From assembly GCA_016647705.1 (NCBI GenBank), contig CM028338.1:18993577-19057576 (forward strand): a stretch of 64,000 nucleotides of DNA. Direction: 5' to 3'. Below, piece after piece: positions 12,581-26,600 of this stretch. Origin of the DNA: Eucommia ulmoides (lineage: Eukaryota > Streptophyta > Magnoliopsida > Garryales > Eucommiaceae). The stretch's first letter is position 1, and each line of letters opens with the position of its first letter. Position numbers and translations under genes: made by a program. The notes beneath the pieces are model-generated. The model saw only the letters and a program-made list of their open reading frames with translations, was not told where the DNA came from and ran no database searches.

Positions 12581-12599
12581 CTGATGCCACGGATACAAA

Positions 12600-12815
12600 C
12601 GGCTTCTCGAACCCATCATTGACGTTCTGACGTCTAAACCCTTTCCCAGAGAAAATGTATAAATTATTTCTGGTACTCTTTATTTCCCCGCGAGAATCAC
12701 TCGAAGAAGAGGTTACGGGTCCGCATGACCGCTGAATCAGGTGACAGTTTCCACTTTCGATTGTCATCACACGTCCTTCTACGAACTCCATGAGCACGGA
12801 GAATTTTGAGGGGTA
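12600..12815 (+). promoter_or_regulatory. Probable invertase core promoter and 5' leader exon
   Basis: A TATA-like TGTATAAATTA lies at about 12656. About 150 bp further on, GAGGGGTAAGAAC (near 12810) offers a good splice donor, and TTCTTCAG at about 13907 a good acceptor, 73 bp before the invertase start codon. A leader intron of about 1.1 kb would explain why the open frame begins so far from the promoter. All inferred from motifs; no transcript evidence. Confidence 0.4.
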
Positions 12816-13529
12816 AGAACTTTCAATCAGCTCCACCCGAAACCCTAATCCGTATGTTTAATTTTAGAAAGTACAGTGAAGAAGTTAATTTTGGGTACCG
12901 GATGCTTTAATTTCAGTTCTGAAATTTAAACCATTTGTTCGACTTAGTGATTGTTGGAAATCAATAAGTAATTACTTCATTGCTCACAAGTCGCAACAGA
13001 TTAAAAATTGCAAGTCTCTTGGTGTTGATCATTAGTCTCTCTCTCCCTTAAATCTGCGTGTGTGTTTGTAATTATGTATAATGTTTTCTTACTAGAAAGG
13101 AAACCAAGTAATGAATTTGCGATTCTTTTCTATTCCATCTGTTTTGCTGGACTTATTTCATGTACAATTAATTGTGCTCTGACGTTGCTGATTTAAGTCA
13201 AACTGCATAATTTTGCAGCTTTCATTCATTTCTAGGTAGCACCAACACTTAGGTCAAAATATCCATGCCGGACCTTCACATCTTGGTATTTTATATATAA
13301 TTGATTACTTGGATACCGCTTTTATGGAGGACACGCAAGAGACATGCCAAGATTTTTATTTTTTTTAATTATAAGGTTGAATGTGCCAATAGTGACAAGA
13401 TATATGAAGATTAGATGAAATCTAATTCCATATTCTTGGAAACCCCCAGTCCATCTCCTCTTAAACGTAATTGGAAACTGTCATTTAAATTGTGTATAAC
13501 TGTATGTTGCGTAAAGGTAAATCAATTTA

Positions 13530-13533
<4 letters not shown>

Positions 13534-13569
<36 letters not shown>
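13534..13569. repeat. (TA)n microsatellite in the presumed leader intron
   Basis: A pure TA run; an A-run of about 17 follows at 13697-13713. Confidence 0.95.
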
Positions 13570-13571
<2 letters not shown>

Positions 13572-13979
13572 TAGTTTTTTGAGATTTTCCATATCACCGT
13601 GTCGGTCTCTAGCCATATCCATTTCACATATAAGTGTCAGTGCTTCTTAGTTATTACTAGCAAATATGAAAATTTCTAAAGGGGTAAGTGCCACCAAAAA
13701 AAAAAAAAAAAAAGGTTTGCTGCCAATTGTGTGGTGTTAACTGTTAATTTAATTTCACATGATTGTGAAGCTTGTGGATATCCTAGTGCTTGATAATGAC
13801 TTCATGTTATTTGCTTTGTCAATATAGAACATATTTGCACGTGGTGGATTACAATTAGAATTTTCTGCTTTTCCTCACAAGTTAGAATTTCTTGCTTTTT
13901 CTTCAGGTACTCAGCCAAGAGCTTGTCAATAAATGCGCTGAAGTGAAAGAATTCCAATTATCTGATTTATACTGTTTAA

Positions 13980-14663
13980 ATGGGTACATGTACATCAGAA
14001 GCAATCGTACCATTTTTTTCTGGGGTGTCACCTCAACTATTCCATGTGTATTCATTGTTTGGGAAATCAAATCCGTTGATTAGCTTCCAGAACCGTGTCT
14101 CCCAAAGAATGAAAGGATGTTCTCGTTATATGAAACTGAAGCGTTCTAGGACACTTCAATATTGCTCAAGGATATATGCATTTCATGGTTTAGAGTGTGT
14201 TTATAACGGAGAGACATCAATTAACCATTCCTTGGGCTGCAGATGCCAAGGGGGTGAAAGTGTTAGTGAGGCGATTGCCGAGGATGGAAACGAGATGCGT
14301 ATTAATGGTATGATTAGTGATTCAAATGTTCAAAATTCTGAAGTCGCTCAACAGTTGATACATGAAAATGGAGGTCTCACTTCCAAGGTGGGGTTTGCAG
14401 CAGCTGGGACAGTTAATAATATGTTGCACAGGATTAGCATTGATTCCATTGAGGACGAAGCATGGAACTTATTACGAGAATCCATTGTTTATTATTGTGG
14501 CAATCCAATTGGAACAATTGCTGCTAATGATCCAAATGACTCTAACATTCTTAATTATGATCAAGTCTTTATTCGTGATTTCATACCTTCTGGGATAGCT
14601 TTCCTTTTGAAAGGAGAGTATGATATTGTACGGAACTTCATCCTTCACACCCTTCAGCTGCAG
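13980..14663 (+). CDS. Invertase coding exon 1: targeting region and start of GH100
   Basis: Encodes residues 1-228, ending HTLQLQ before the donor CAG/GTAATG. The first 160 residues are variable (transit region and linker); from [19 protein letters not shown] onward the match to plant invertases is strong and includes the catalytic RDF. Confidence 0.95.
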
Positions 14664-17600
14664 GTAATGATGTCATTTATTTTACTAACCATTTAGTTAT
14701 AACTTATGAGACGTATTCATTTGCAGCACTCACATTACACGTGATGGAAATGGGAAGGAAACTCTAACTTGTGTATCAAACTGACCATGCATCATCGAAT
14801 GGTCATTTGTTGTCCATCATACTGTGGCAGTATATAGTAAAGTCTAAAGTGTGTACAAACTGATTATGTATAAAAAATTGTCCTATTCGTTGTCTATCAT
14901 GCTATGGCAATCCGTGGTTTTTTTTCTTTTCTTCTTCTCCACAGGGGTATGTATCTGGTTTTAGTAATTTTGGAGGATTTCTTTCCTTCCTAAAAAAATT
15001 AGGGTCAATAAAGATTGTGAAGGAACACATCTCTAGGGAATTGCTTACTTGCTTACTGCTTTTCCTTTAGTTTTCCTCCAGCTTGTCCTGCCTCATATAA
15101 CTACTTGGTATATGCGATTGACATTGTTTACTTTCTGAATCTTTCGGAGTTATTTGCAAACTTCTTCTGTGTTTTGTTTTATAAGTATTGATAGTTTTCA
15201 GTCACTGGTAGACACAAGTGGGGGCTACCACCACCCTAAAGTTTGTGGTAGGGATCAAATAAGGCCACTGCTTCGAACTTACATTCTGCGAGGGCAGAAA
15301 AATCATTAGTGCTTCTCTTTCCAAATTAGCCGTTAAGTAGTCCTGATTGCTTGTTATTTCCATTTGTAGATTAAGCCTGTATAATAGGGTTCTATATTAC
15401 CGGAATAGACAACTTGATTACTGATGAGAATATATCAGTTACACCAAGGAATCCGTTGCATGTTCTAGTTGGCTCAAGGGCAAGGGCTAAAAGATTCGAA
15501 GAAGTACTTAATGGACTAATTCAAGAGATTTGGGTTGAATCTACAATGGTGAAGCCCAAATTAGGTGCAAAGGACGATCAGGGTCTAATCCATCTCATCA
15601 ATGCAAGCGAATGGGTTTAGGCGTGAACCGGAATGGACCTAGGCATAAGACCCAAGAAATTTTAGATTATTTATTTTATTAATTAGTCTTTTAATTTTAA
15701 TTTAGGTTATTTAGGTGGCGTTTGGTAACCGTTTCTGTTTCCATTCCAGCAGTGGGATGGGATGGGAATTTTGTTTTCTTTTTGGGAGTAGAATCGCATT
15801 TGGTAATGATAATTTTTTTTTTTTGTTTTGGGAAGAAAATTGTGTTTGGTAACGATTTTATCCTAAAATCATTTTTTTTTTTTTTTTTTTTTCTGTTTTG
15901 GCCGGACGGCGGTACTCCGGTGCCGTCGCCGAACGGACGGCAGTACTCCGGTGCCGGCGCCGGCGCCAGCGCCGGCGTACAGCGGTGGCTCCAGCGCCAG
16001 CGACGGCCAGACGGCAATGGCGCCAGCGACGGTCGGACAGCGTTGGCGGGTGGGTAACAGTGGGCGGCGGCGGGAAGTGGGCGGAAAGTTTTCCGGCCGG
16101 ACAGTGACCGGCGGCGGCAGCGGACGGCGGCGGACAGTGGCCGGCCGACGGATGAACAGTGACCGTGTGTTTTGGGAATGGAATGGGAATAATGAGAAAC
16201 AACTTTTTTTTGTTTCTCATTTCTTAAGAAAATAGTAGGCACAATTCTTAAATGGGAATTAAATGGAAACGGAAACAAAAATTACCAAACGCTATTCTCA
16301 AACAGAATTCTCAAAAATCTGGGAATGGAATGGAAATTTCTGGAATGGAAACGGTTACCAAACGGGGCCTTATTTGGTGATTTGTAAGGCATGATTGCCA
16401 ATTTGTCTTTTCCTTTTTAGACTAGGAATGTAAGGCCAGATAGAAAGTTTTCTTATTCTTTTGTTTTGTCTTGTAGTGTGAGACACTAGGCATTCTTTTA
16501 TTTTTTATTGTGGCCGCACTGTTCACTATTACTGTTCATTGTTACTGTTCATAGCCCACTATTCACTAGTTAGGGTTTTCCTTTATTGTTGACCGTCTAT
16601 TTAAGAGAGTTGTATCCCATGGGAAAAATATATTACTTTGATTAATACAATTCTGAGAGTTTTCTCTTAAAGTTCTTCAGAGAACTTTTCTAAACTTATC
16701 AAGATTTCTTGTGGCGTTCAATCTCTATATCTTAGGCTCGTGATTCGTTACAATCATTTGGTCAAGATCATTACTTGTATCGTTGATTCGCATGTCGTTC
16801 ATAAATGTTGGGTCAAGGTAATCTATAAAAAATTCTATATTTTCGTGTTCTTACTTTTCGTTTATAAATCTGAATTTAGTTCGATCCTCGCGAAGAAATC
16901 CTAAATTGGTGAGGTTCGCATCAATTATTTAGTATAGGCTATTGAATCATTCAGCGAAAAATTCATTAAAAATGACACTGAAGGTATGGTAAGTGGAATA
17001 TTTATCTTTTAATCTTTCACACCTGACGTGTGTATTCATTGATTGTAAAAGCATACAAATCTGACTAAGAGCATCCGCAAGTTTGTTCTCTACACCAGGC
17101 CTATGAATAGGGACAAACGTATATTATCGGAGGAACTCGACCCATCTTGCATGTTTAGCACTAGGCGTCTTTTGGTATTGAAGATACATAAGTGCTTGAT
17201 GGTCGGAATACAAAACAAAGTCTTGAGGTAATAGATAAAATCCATTGACGAAGAGCCGGTGCAACAACATAAAAGTCTTTATCATAAGTAGAATATTTTT
17301 ATTTGGCTTCATTGGGTTTTTTGTTGAAGTATATTGTTGGATGACCCTCCTACTCAACACGCCCACAATCAATGCTAGATGCATCACAAGCAACCTCAAA
17401 GACCTTAGAAAAGTCGCGGTGTATTTTGATAGGTGCCTCAGTCATCTTGTTAACAAGGAAAGCTTGAGAAGTCACCTTTATCCATTTGAACTCTCCCTTC
17501 TTCATGCAATTAGTTTTCGAGGCCATAATGGTGCTAAACCTTTGATAAAGCGCCGATAGAAAATGTTTAACCCATGAAAACTACGAACTTTCGAAATGGT

Positions 17601-20600
17601 TTTAGGGTCTAGACGCTCTCTAATGGCTTTCAACCTTTTTAGGTTCAGTAGCAATGCCATGAGCAGACACTATGAATCCCAAGAAAGCACTTGGGGTTGC
17701 ATAAAAGTACATTTTTTTTAGATTAATGTATAGTTTGGCAGTCGTAAGAGTCTCAAGAACCAATCGAATATGGCTTCTGTGCTCGGCCCTATGTATGTTG
17801 TAAATAATGATTGTATCAAAGTAGACTACCAATAAAATTCGCAGTCAGGGCATAGCTGATCATTAATACAAACCGTCTTGGGTCTTAAAGCCAATCTTCT
17901 ATTCGTCCCCAGGATGGATCCTAATTTGGTGGTACCTGCTATACAGGTCGATCTTGGTGTAGGAGATTAGGCAATTGGGATCCTGGTACTAGATCTATGG
18001 CATGTTGAATATCTCTTATATAGGCAGTAATTCTTTAGGCAATTCTTTAGGTGTCACATTGTCGAACTCCCCCAACAATTTTGTGACCTCTTCTAGGATA
18101 TCACCACTTGCCTTGGTGGGAAATCAAATTTCTTTATTGCTAGTTGGACACCTGAGCCCTTACTCTCCTGCTCAAACCTCTGGCAGAATAATAAATGAAG
18201 TTCCTTGTTATAGGTGGTTTGAGAAGACAACTCGTTTTCCATTTGACTTTCTTTTGGATTGGGTTTGGTTAGTTTTAAAATGATGTTTTTGCCAGCATAT
18301 TGAAAGAGACAAGTATCGTCCCTACCGAAGTTTTTCGCGTCCACATCATAGAGCTATGAGCGGCCTAAGAGAATGTGAGCAACATCCATTGGTAAAACAT
18401 CACATGAAATCTATGGGCTACCAATCTTGGTTGGTACTAAACAATTCTTTCAAATAGGTAAGGCATGGCTCGTTGTCATTTTTGTCTCAATGACTGTTCG
18501 GGTGGGGGTGGGGGGTCATTTGCAACCCCCCATATTTGTCTTGTCTTGTTTTTTTTTTTTTTTTTTTTCCGATTCAGTTAGTTCTCTTTGTGTTGACAGA
18601 GTTGGGAGAAAACCATGGACTGTCACAGTCCTGGTCAAGGATTGATGCCTGCCAGCTTCAAGGTACGCACCATCCCACTTGATGGTGATGATTCGGCAAC
18701 TGAAGATGTCTTAGATCCTGACTTTGGTGAGGCGGCAATTGGTCGTGTTGCACCAGTTGATTCTGGTGAGTTATCATTCATCTCATATCTCTTATGATCG
18801 GCATTTTTTTTTCTCAGAATTATTTTTTGTGAGTCCTCTTTACAATCATTTTCGTTTTTTCTAGGATTGTGGTGGATTATATTGTTGCGAGCTTATGGGA
18901 AATGCTCTGGAGACCTTTCGGTTCAGGAAAGGGTCGATGTCCAAACAGGAATTAAGATGATTCTAAAGCTCTGTCTTGCTGATGGTTTTGATATGTTTCC
19001 AACTTTATTGGTCACAGATGGTTCTTGCATGATAGATCGTCGCATGGGCATTCATGGCCACCCACTAGAGATTCAGGTTTGATCCCACTTTCTTCCTGAT
19101 TACTTTATTAGTCAGGGCCATTTGATAAACTGAAAATTAAGTGCTAAAAATCATAAGCGCTGAATTTTAAGCGCTGAAATTTTAAGTGTTGAATGCATAA
19201 GTAATTGTTTTTTAATACTTTTAACCTCAAAAAATATATCTATACAAATTTGTTTTTTAAACTGTCTATACAACTTTCTTTCTAAAACATTTCTCTACAA
19301 CTTTCTCACTATTTTTTGTCAATTTAGTGCTCTTTCTCTCTCTTTACAATTGTTTGTATATAATTTTAATTGCATGAGTTTATAGTAATGATGTTTAATT
19401 GTGGTTGTGGCATATAGATGTTCAACGGTTTTAAGTGATAAGTGTTAAAAAATAAAGGACCATTTAGTAATGTTTTTTAAATACATTTTGCTTTTAAGCA
19501 AAAAAAAAAAATACTTAATATTAAAAGTAAAGTTTATTTTACGCTTTAAGAAGTACTTTGAAAAATAAAAAATAAAATAAACTTAAAAACATTATTTTAG
19601 GTATTTTTGTTTTGGAAATTGAAAAAAGTTGTTTTTTGTTTCTTTGATTTATATTATAAGAGATTGATGGAGATTTATGGGACCTCTTCACCCACTATTT
19701 TCAATCATCTATAAATTTCTTTTTAGTTAAGATATTAATTATAGGGATAATACTAAGCAATTATCTCTACCTATCAAACACCCTTTTGATTTTTGATTTT
19801 TAGGTAAAAGTATTTTTTTTGTCAAATTATTTTATTTTTAATTTAAAAAAAAAAAAAACTTAAAAAGACGTTACCAAACGGTGTCTAAGTCACTCATCAC
19901 TTAAAATCTTTAACTATTTTCTAAGTGATACTTATATTTTAAATTATTACTTCATTTTGTTATCAAGCACATTTAATTTGGTAAGTACTTAATGTAATTT
20001 ACCTTTTATATATTGTATAAAAATCTTCCCACTGCGCCTTAAAGGTCTATTTGGACTTTGGATGAGGTATTTGATTTCGAGAAGGGATTTGTAAATTTTT
20101 TGTAAAATTTTGTTAAGAAAAATTTACAAATCCCTTCTCAAAATGAAATACCTTCTTCAAATCTTACCCAAACGCACCCTAAATGAAATTTGTTTCAACT
20201 TTCTGATAGATCTCCCTCACCAATACGGTAATTCTCAATGAACAGAAACAGGAAAATGAATGTAATAGCGATATTAAATGCAACTGAACTAGTATTAATC
20301 AAATGAGGAATGAAAATAATAGAAATAGAAGAAAGGAAATGAACTTCCAGGAATTCGAGAACCTGGCTTCTCCCAATTCACTTTCAGAATTTCGGTACCT
20401 TCCCAATCCCACTGACCTGCTATTTATTTAGGTTATAAGATTCCTCTAACTAACTCTTCTAACAACCCAACTTATTAACAAACTCAACAACTTACCCCAA
20501 CTTGCCAAGAACCTTCCCAACCAATCTCAACCACTTAGCTAATTTAATTCTCCCACATACTTCTCTTTTTATTTCTCACATAAGTATATTTAATAAGTGG

Positions 20601-23600
20601 TCTATCAATACCCCCCCTCGGACTCTCACCTTGTCCTCAAGGTGAAAAGTAGGGAATTGAGTGTTCCAAAACTCAAACTCTTCCTACGATGCTTCAAAAT
20701 CTGGGAGGTGTTTCCACTTTATCAATACTTCCAGTTGTCCTTGCGCATTGTAAAGCATCCTTTCCACCGATTCAGGTTCAACATGCCATTCCATCTTGTT
20801 TGTAAGGACCTCAGGTAGAGGCTGCACCCTGGTAGCACTTTCTTCAATACCGAAACATGGAACACTGGATGAATGAAAGTAATGGGAGGCAGGTCCAGCT
20901 TGTATGCTACTGCTCCAACTCGAGATATCACTTGGTAAGGGCCGAAAAACTTAGGCGACACCTTCTCATTGGCTCTCCTTGCCAAGGACTTGTAACGATA
21001 AGGTCGGAGTTTCACATAAACCCAATCCCCTTCAGCATACTTGACTTCACACCTCTTCTTATCTGCGTAATCCTTTATTCGTTTCTGAGAACGGTTCAAA
21101 TGATATTTGAGTTCTTCCAAGATGTGGTCCCTAGCTTGAAGTTGAGTATGAACCTCGGACATGGGAGTGGAACATGCTTCAAAACGCAATAATGGTGGTG
21201 GATCACGGTTGTAGAAAGCTTGGAGCCTTGGAATGGAGTGGTGTGAGTGGACGAATGAAATGAAGTATTGTACCAATACTCCGCCCATGGTAGCCACTTA
21301 ACCCACTGCTTGGGTTTGTCTCCAACAAAACATCGCAAATTGGTCTCAATCCCACAATTTACCACCTCAATTTGCCCGTCCATTTGCGTTTGATGATAGG
21401 CGGTGCTACGCTTCAACGTTGTGCCTTGTAAACAGAACAACTCCGTCCAAAACTTGCTAAGAAACACATTATCACGATCTGAAACAATGGAGTGTAGTAC
21501 CCCATGTAAGCGTATCACTTCCTTCATGAACACTGCATCAACATCTTGGGCATTGAAAGGGTGTTTTAGAGGGATAAAATGAGCGTATTTCGTGAGGCGA
21601 TCGACCACCACAAATAAGCAATTAAACCCCTCGGATTTAGGCAATCCATCCACAAAATCCATGGATAAATCCTAAAAAACCTGGTCCTGAATAGGCAGTG
21701 GTTGCAGCAGCCCTACTAGATTTAGGGCCATATGTTTATTCTGTTGATAAATCGAACATTCGGCCACAAAACCCTGCAGTTGTTTCCTCATACCACGCCA
21801 AAAAACATTCTTAGACAGCCGCTGAAATGTCTTTAGTACCTCGGAATGTCCTCCAACCTTGCCCCCATGATATTCTTCCAACAATTGTGGGATTAAATTG
21901 GACTCTGACGGAATGACCGGCCATCCTTTGTACAACAAAGTTCCTTGCTGCACACTGAAATCAGGAAACGAATCTGACCCTTGCAACACCTGCTGCTTGA
22001 TAGGTCCATAAATAGGGTCGGAATCAACCTTTTCTTGTAGTTTTTCTCCTTAAGCACAGCATGAGACCGTGAGGACAGCAAGCTCACACCTTTCTTTTCT
22101 CCTTGACAAAGCATCAACCACTTTATTTTCACTTCCCGATCGGTACTATATGTCAAAGTTGTAGCCCTACAACTTTGAAACCCATTTCTGGTGTTCATCA
22201 ATCATCAACCTTTGATCAAGCATCTCAAACTTTGCTGGTCAGTTCGAACAATGAATTTGCGTCCCAATAGATAAGGTCACCACTTTTGAACTGCTAAGAC
22301 GATGGCCATCAACTCGCGCTCGTATATTGACTTAGCTCGCACCCTTTGGTTAAGAACTTGGCTGAAATATGCGATTGGTTGTTGATTTTGCATCAATACC
22401 ACACCAATGCCAAACCCCGAAGCATCCGTCTCCACCACAAACGGTTGATGGAAATTTGGAAGGGCTAAGACGAGAACTGTTGTCATAACCACCTTCAAAG
22501 CGTCAAATACCATCTGTGCCTCCTCATTCCACCCAAAACGATCTTTCTTCAGTTGGTTGGTGAGTGGTGCTGCCATATGACCATAATTCTTCACAAATTT
22601 TCGATAATACCCCGTTAAGCCCATGAACCCTCGTAGGGCTTTCGAGTTGGTCGGAGTTGGCCACTCCACCATGACTTGTATCTTCTTAAGGTCAACCACC
22701 ACGCCTTTAGCCGACACTATATGAACCAAATACTCCAGCTCTTCTTGTCCAAAAACTCACTTTTTGAGATTGACCACCAATGAATGTAGCTTCAAAGTCT
22801 CCAAAACCATCCCCAAAATGTTCCATATGCTCCTCCATAGATTTACTATACACCAAAATGTCATCAAAAAACACCAACACAAACTTCCAAAGATACTTCT
22901 TAAATACCTCATTCATCAATGCTTGAAAGGTCGCCAGTGCGTTCATCAACCCAAAAGTCATCACAAGGAACTCATAGTGGCCTTCATGTGTACTGAAAGC
23001 CGTTTTAGGCGCATCATGAGGGCTCACTCTAATTTGATGGTATCCCGATTTTAGATCCAATTTAGAGAAGAACTGTGCCCCATGTAATTCATCCAAGAGC
23101 TCGTCGATCATCGAAATAGGGAATTTGTCTGGAACGGTTACTCGGTTTAAAGCCTACGTCAACACAAAATCTCCAACTTACATCTTTCTTCTTCACTAAA
23201 ATGACAGGGCTTGAAAATGGACTATGACTAGGCTACACCAACTGCTAGCATTTCTCCTACAAAGCACTCTATCTCGTCTTTTTGCACTTGTGGATAATGG
23301 TATGATCTCACGCTCACTGGTTCAACCCCTTCTTTCAAAACAATGCAGTGATCCAGCTCCCTTTGAGAGGGTAATCCCCTCGGCTCCTTCACCACCTCTG
23401 GGTACCCTTGTAGCAGCTCGCTGAAAGCTTGAGGAACCTCTATAGCTACTTCTTCATCTCCGTTCCGTACCGCTAATGACCCAAGCTCCAGCAAATACCC
23501 ATGCCTTTCGTGTTGTACGGCACGCATCATTGCTTTAAGCGAAATTTGCGTTTTACAGTCCCGGTTCTCCTTTCAATGTTACTGTGGTTCGTCCCAAGGT

Positions 23601-26600
23601 AAATTTCATAGTCAAGGCCTTCCAATTCACTTGCATAACTCCCAATTTTGACAGCCATTGCATCCCCAAAATCACGTCTTCTTTCTCTAATTCCAATGGT
23701 TAAAAATCTTCCACCACTTCTATTTCGAGAAGAGACAAGAACACTCCCTTGCAGATCCCATCGATGCTCACCATTCCTCCCGTTCCCATGATCACCTTGT
23801 ACGCCGTGGTCGCCGTTACCGATAAATTCAGCCGCTGTAATACTTCTTTAGAGATGAAGTTATGCGATGCGCCGCAATTTACGAACACCATCACCGTTTG
23901 TTGCCCAATTTCCCCTCGCAACTTTATGATATGTGGATCGATGAAACCCATTACTGAGTTCATCGACAGTTCAACAACACCTTCTACCAGTTCATGGCCT
24001 TCCTCTACCATTTCTTCTTCTCCTGCTTCTTCGATCGAACTAGCATCATCTACAATCAAGACCTGGAGTTGTTGATTCTTACACACATGGCCAAGAGAAT
24101 ATTTCTTCTCACATCGATAACATAATCCCGTCTCGCAACGGCTCAAGTATTTAGCGTCGGTGTACCGCTGATAGGGCAACGGTTTTCGTGTCGCCGACGT
24201 CACCTCCAGTCGCGTCTTCCTCTACTCTGGTCTGGCGTGCATTGTGGCTGCCGTCAATGGTGGTACGAAGGTGTTCGAAGCTTTGGTCATCGTCGTCGTG
24301 AAGTTTTGTTGAGAATCTAGAGCTCGAATAAGTCGAACCCGACCCAAAACTCGAAGGCTTGCTCCACAACCCGTTGGACCTAGACCCGACCCGCGTGGCC
24401 TGTAACAATCTATTCTTATATTCGATCAATCGAGCAACCTCCATTATCTCCATCAGATTGCTAGGTTTAAGCAATCGGACCTCAGCCCGTATCAAAGCCC
24501 GTATCAATGGCTTGAGTCCATTGAGGTAGGTACTCTCCAACACTTCATTCGATAGTCCCTTCAATGGCAACGCCAAGATCTCAAAGCGTTCCTGGTAATC
24601 TTCGACGGTGGTTTCTTGACGTATGGCCAAAAATTTCTCACAAAGTGATCCGTCCATGCTCGATCGAAATCGATGCAGAAAAGCCAGCTTGAATTCATTC
24701 CAGGTATGAAATCTGAGCTTATCTTCCACGTATTGGTACCATGCTAGGGCTTTCCCTTCCATGCTCAGAGCCACTGCTTTAATCTCTCACCATCATTCAT
24801 CTAATTCATCGCAAAATATCGTTCGGCTCTAAAAACCCACCCATTGGGATCAATCCCAGTGAAAATGGGCAGCTCCAACCTCCTATACGATCTATTTCCA
24901 AACACTTCTATCGTAACTCCTCTTCCCATGGTCTGTGTCTCCATAATCTCTGATTGCTTCTGCTTCTCCTCAATCTTCGATGAAGAACTCGTGTCCTCCC
25001 TTCACACCAATTGATATATCTTCCCCATCATAAGAGTGATTGTTTTCTCCAAGCCACCAATTCTCTGAACTTCAGTTCGTACATATTCGATCTCCTTCTG
25101 CCATTCCTTCTGGACAAGGTCCATCTCCTCCTCCAATGCTTCAACCTTCTTTTGAGGCTTGTTATCCCAAAATAGTCACTACTCTGATTAACAATTTGAT
25201 AGATCTCCCTCACCAATATGGTAATTCTCAATGAACAGAAACAAGAAAATGAATGTAATAGCAATATTGAAAGGAACTAAACTAGTATTAATCAAATGAG
25301 GAATGAAAAAAATATAAGTAGAAGAAAGGAGATGAACTTCCAGGAATTCGAGAACCTGGCTTCTCCCAATTCACTCTCAGAATTTCGGTACCTCCCCAAT
25401 CTCACTGTGCCTTGCTATTTTTTTAGTTTAGAAGATTCCTCTAACTCTTCGAACAACCCAACTCACTAACAAACTCAACAACTTACCCCAACTTGCCAAG
25501 AACCTTCCCAATCAATCTCAACCACTTAGCTAATTCAATCCTCCTACATACTTCTCTTCTTATTCCTCACATAAGTATATTTAATAAGTAGCCTATCACT
25601 TTCTGGAAGAAAAGTTCAATCTAACCAATACCAAATGCATGCGAGAAAATTATTTTTCTTTTCATTTTTCCTTCTTCTACTGTCATTTCCCTTTATTTTC
25701 AATTCTACGGAATTGCTTCTAACCAAAAATAACCTTGGTACCAGTTTCGAATTGGAAAACAAAGTGATAGCATTCTTGACTTGTCAATGCAAAAAGTGAG
25801 CTCAAAGTGTAAATGGAAAATCACTATGACAAATAAGACAATTAGCCCAATCCTTTCTTATAATAATCTGGCTGTTGTTGCATGTTCTTGCAGGCATTGT
25901 TCTATTCAGCCTTACTTAGTGCACGTGAGATGCTTGCCCCTGAGGATGGGTCAGCTGACCTTATTACAGCACTCAATAATCGATTACTCGCATTATCATT
26001 CCACATAAGGGAGTATTACTGGATTGATATGAGAAAACTTAATGAGATCTACCGTTACAAGACGGAAGAATATTCATATGATGCGGTTAACAAATTCAAT
26101 ATCTATCCAGATCAGATTCCTCCTTGGCTGATGGAATGGATGCCTAGTAAAGGCGGCTATCTGATTGGAAACCTGCAGCCAGCTCACATGGACTTCCGAT
26201 TTTTCTCTCTTGGAAATTTGTGGTCTATCGTGAGTAGTCTTGCAACAACAGATCAGTCACATGCCATACTAGATCTTGTTGAAGCCAAATGGACTGATTT
26301 AATTGCTAATGCACCCTTAAAGATATGCTATCCGGCTCTTGAGGGCCAAGAATGGCGACTTATTACGGGCAGTGATCCCAAGAACACGTAATATGTTCTA
26401 TTTTGGTGGTTTTATGTTTCACGATATCTTAATGTTGGATTTTTTTTTTGTTTCCAGACTGCCCATCATTTATTATTTCCTTTTGATGCAGGCCTTGGTC
26501 ATACCACAATGGAGGTTCCTGGCCAACTTTGCTCTGGCAGGTTAGTTTGGCATGTAGATAAGTACAAATGTTTCGGCCAGATTTTCTTTTATTCATTTCT

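Larger units (their letters stand above)
20204..25598 (-). mobile_element. Reina-like Ty3 retrotransposon, both LTRs and TSD CTTTC
   Basis: LTRs lie at 20204-20607 and 25197-25598 (404 and 402 bp, TGATAG...CTATCA), flanked by CTTTC on both sides (20199-20203 and 25599-25603). On the minus strand the parts are in Ty3 order: gag ([13 protein letters not shown]), a CX2CX4HX4C-like knuckle ([14 protein letters not shown]), protease, RT ([26 protein letters not shown]), RNase H, integrase ([21 protein letters not shown]) and a C-terminal part. A G-rich polypurine tract (GTCCGAGGGGGGTAT) abuts the left LTR. Size and short LTRs suggest the Reina clade of chromoviruses. By eye the LTRs differ at roughly 6-7% of sites, which at usual plant rates means an insertion a few million years old. 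The copy is broken, with several breaks. It fills most of invertase intron 3. Confidence 0.92.

Noticed and set aside
13892-14083. Frame overlapping the invertase start
   Set aside because: Other frame than the conserved protein; begins before the leader-intron acceptor.
15697-16278. 193-codon frame on minus and four overlapping frames
   Set aside because: All cross the GC-rich centre of a Tourist-like element, where stops are rare on all frames.
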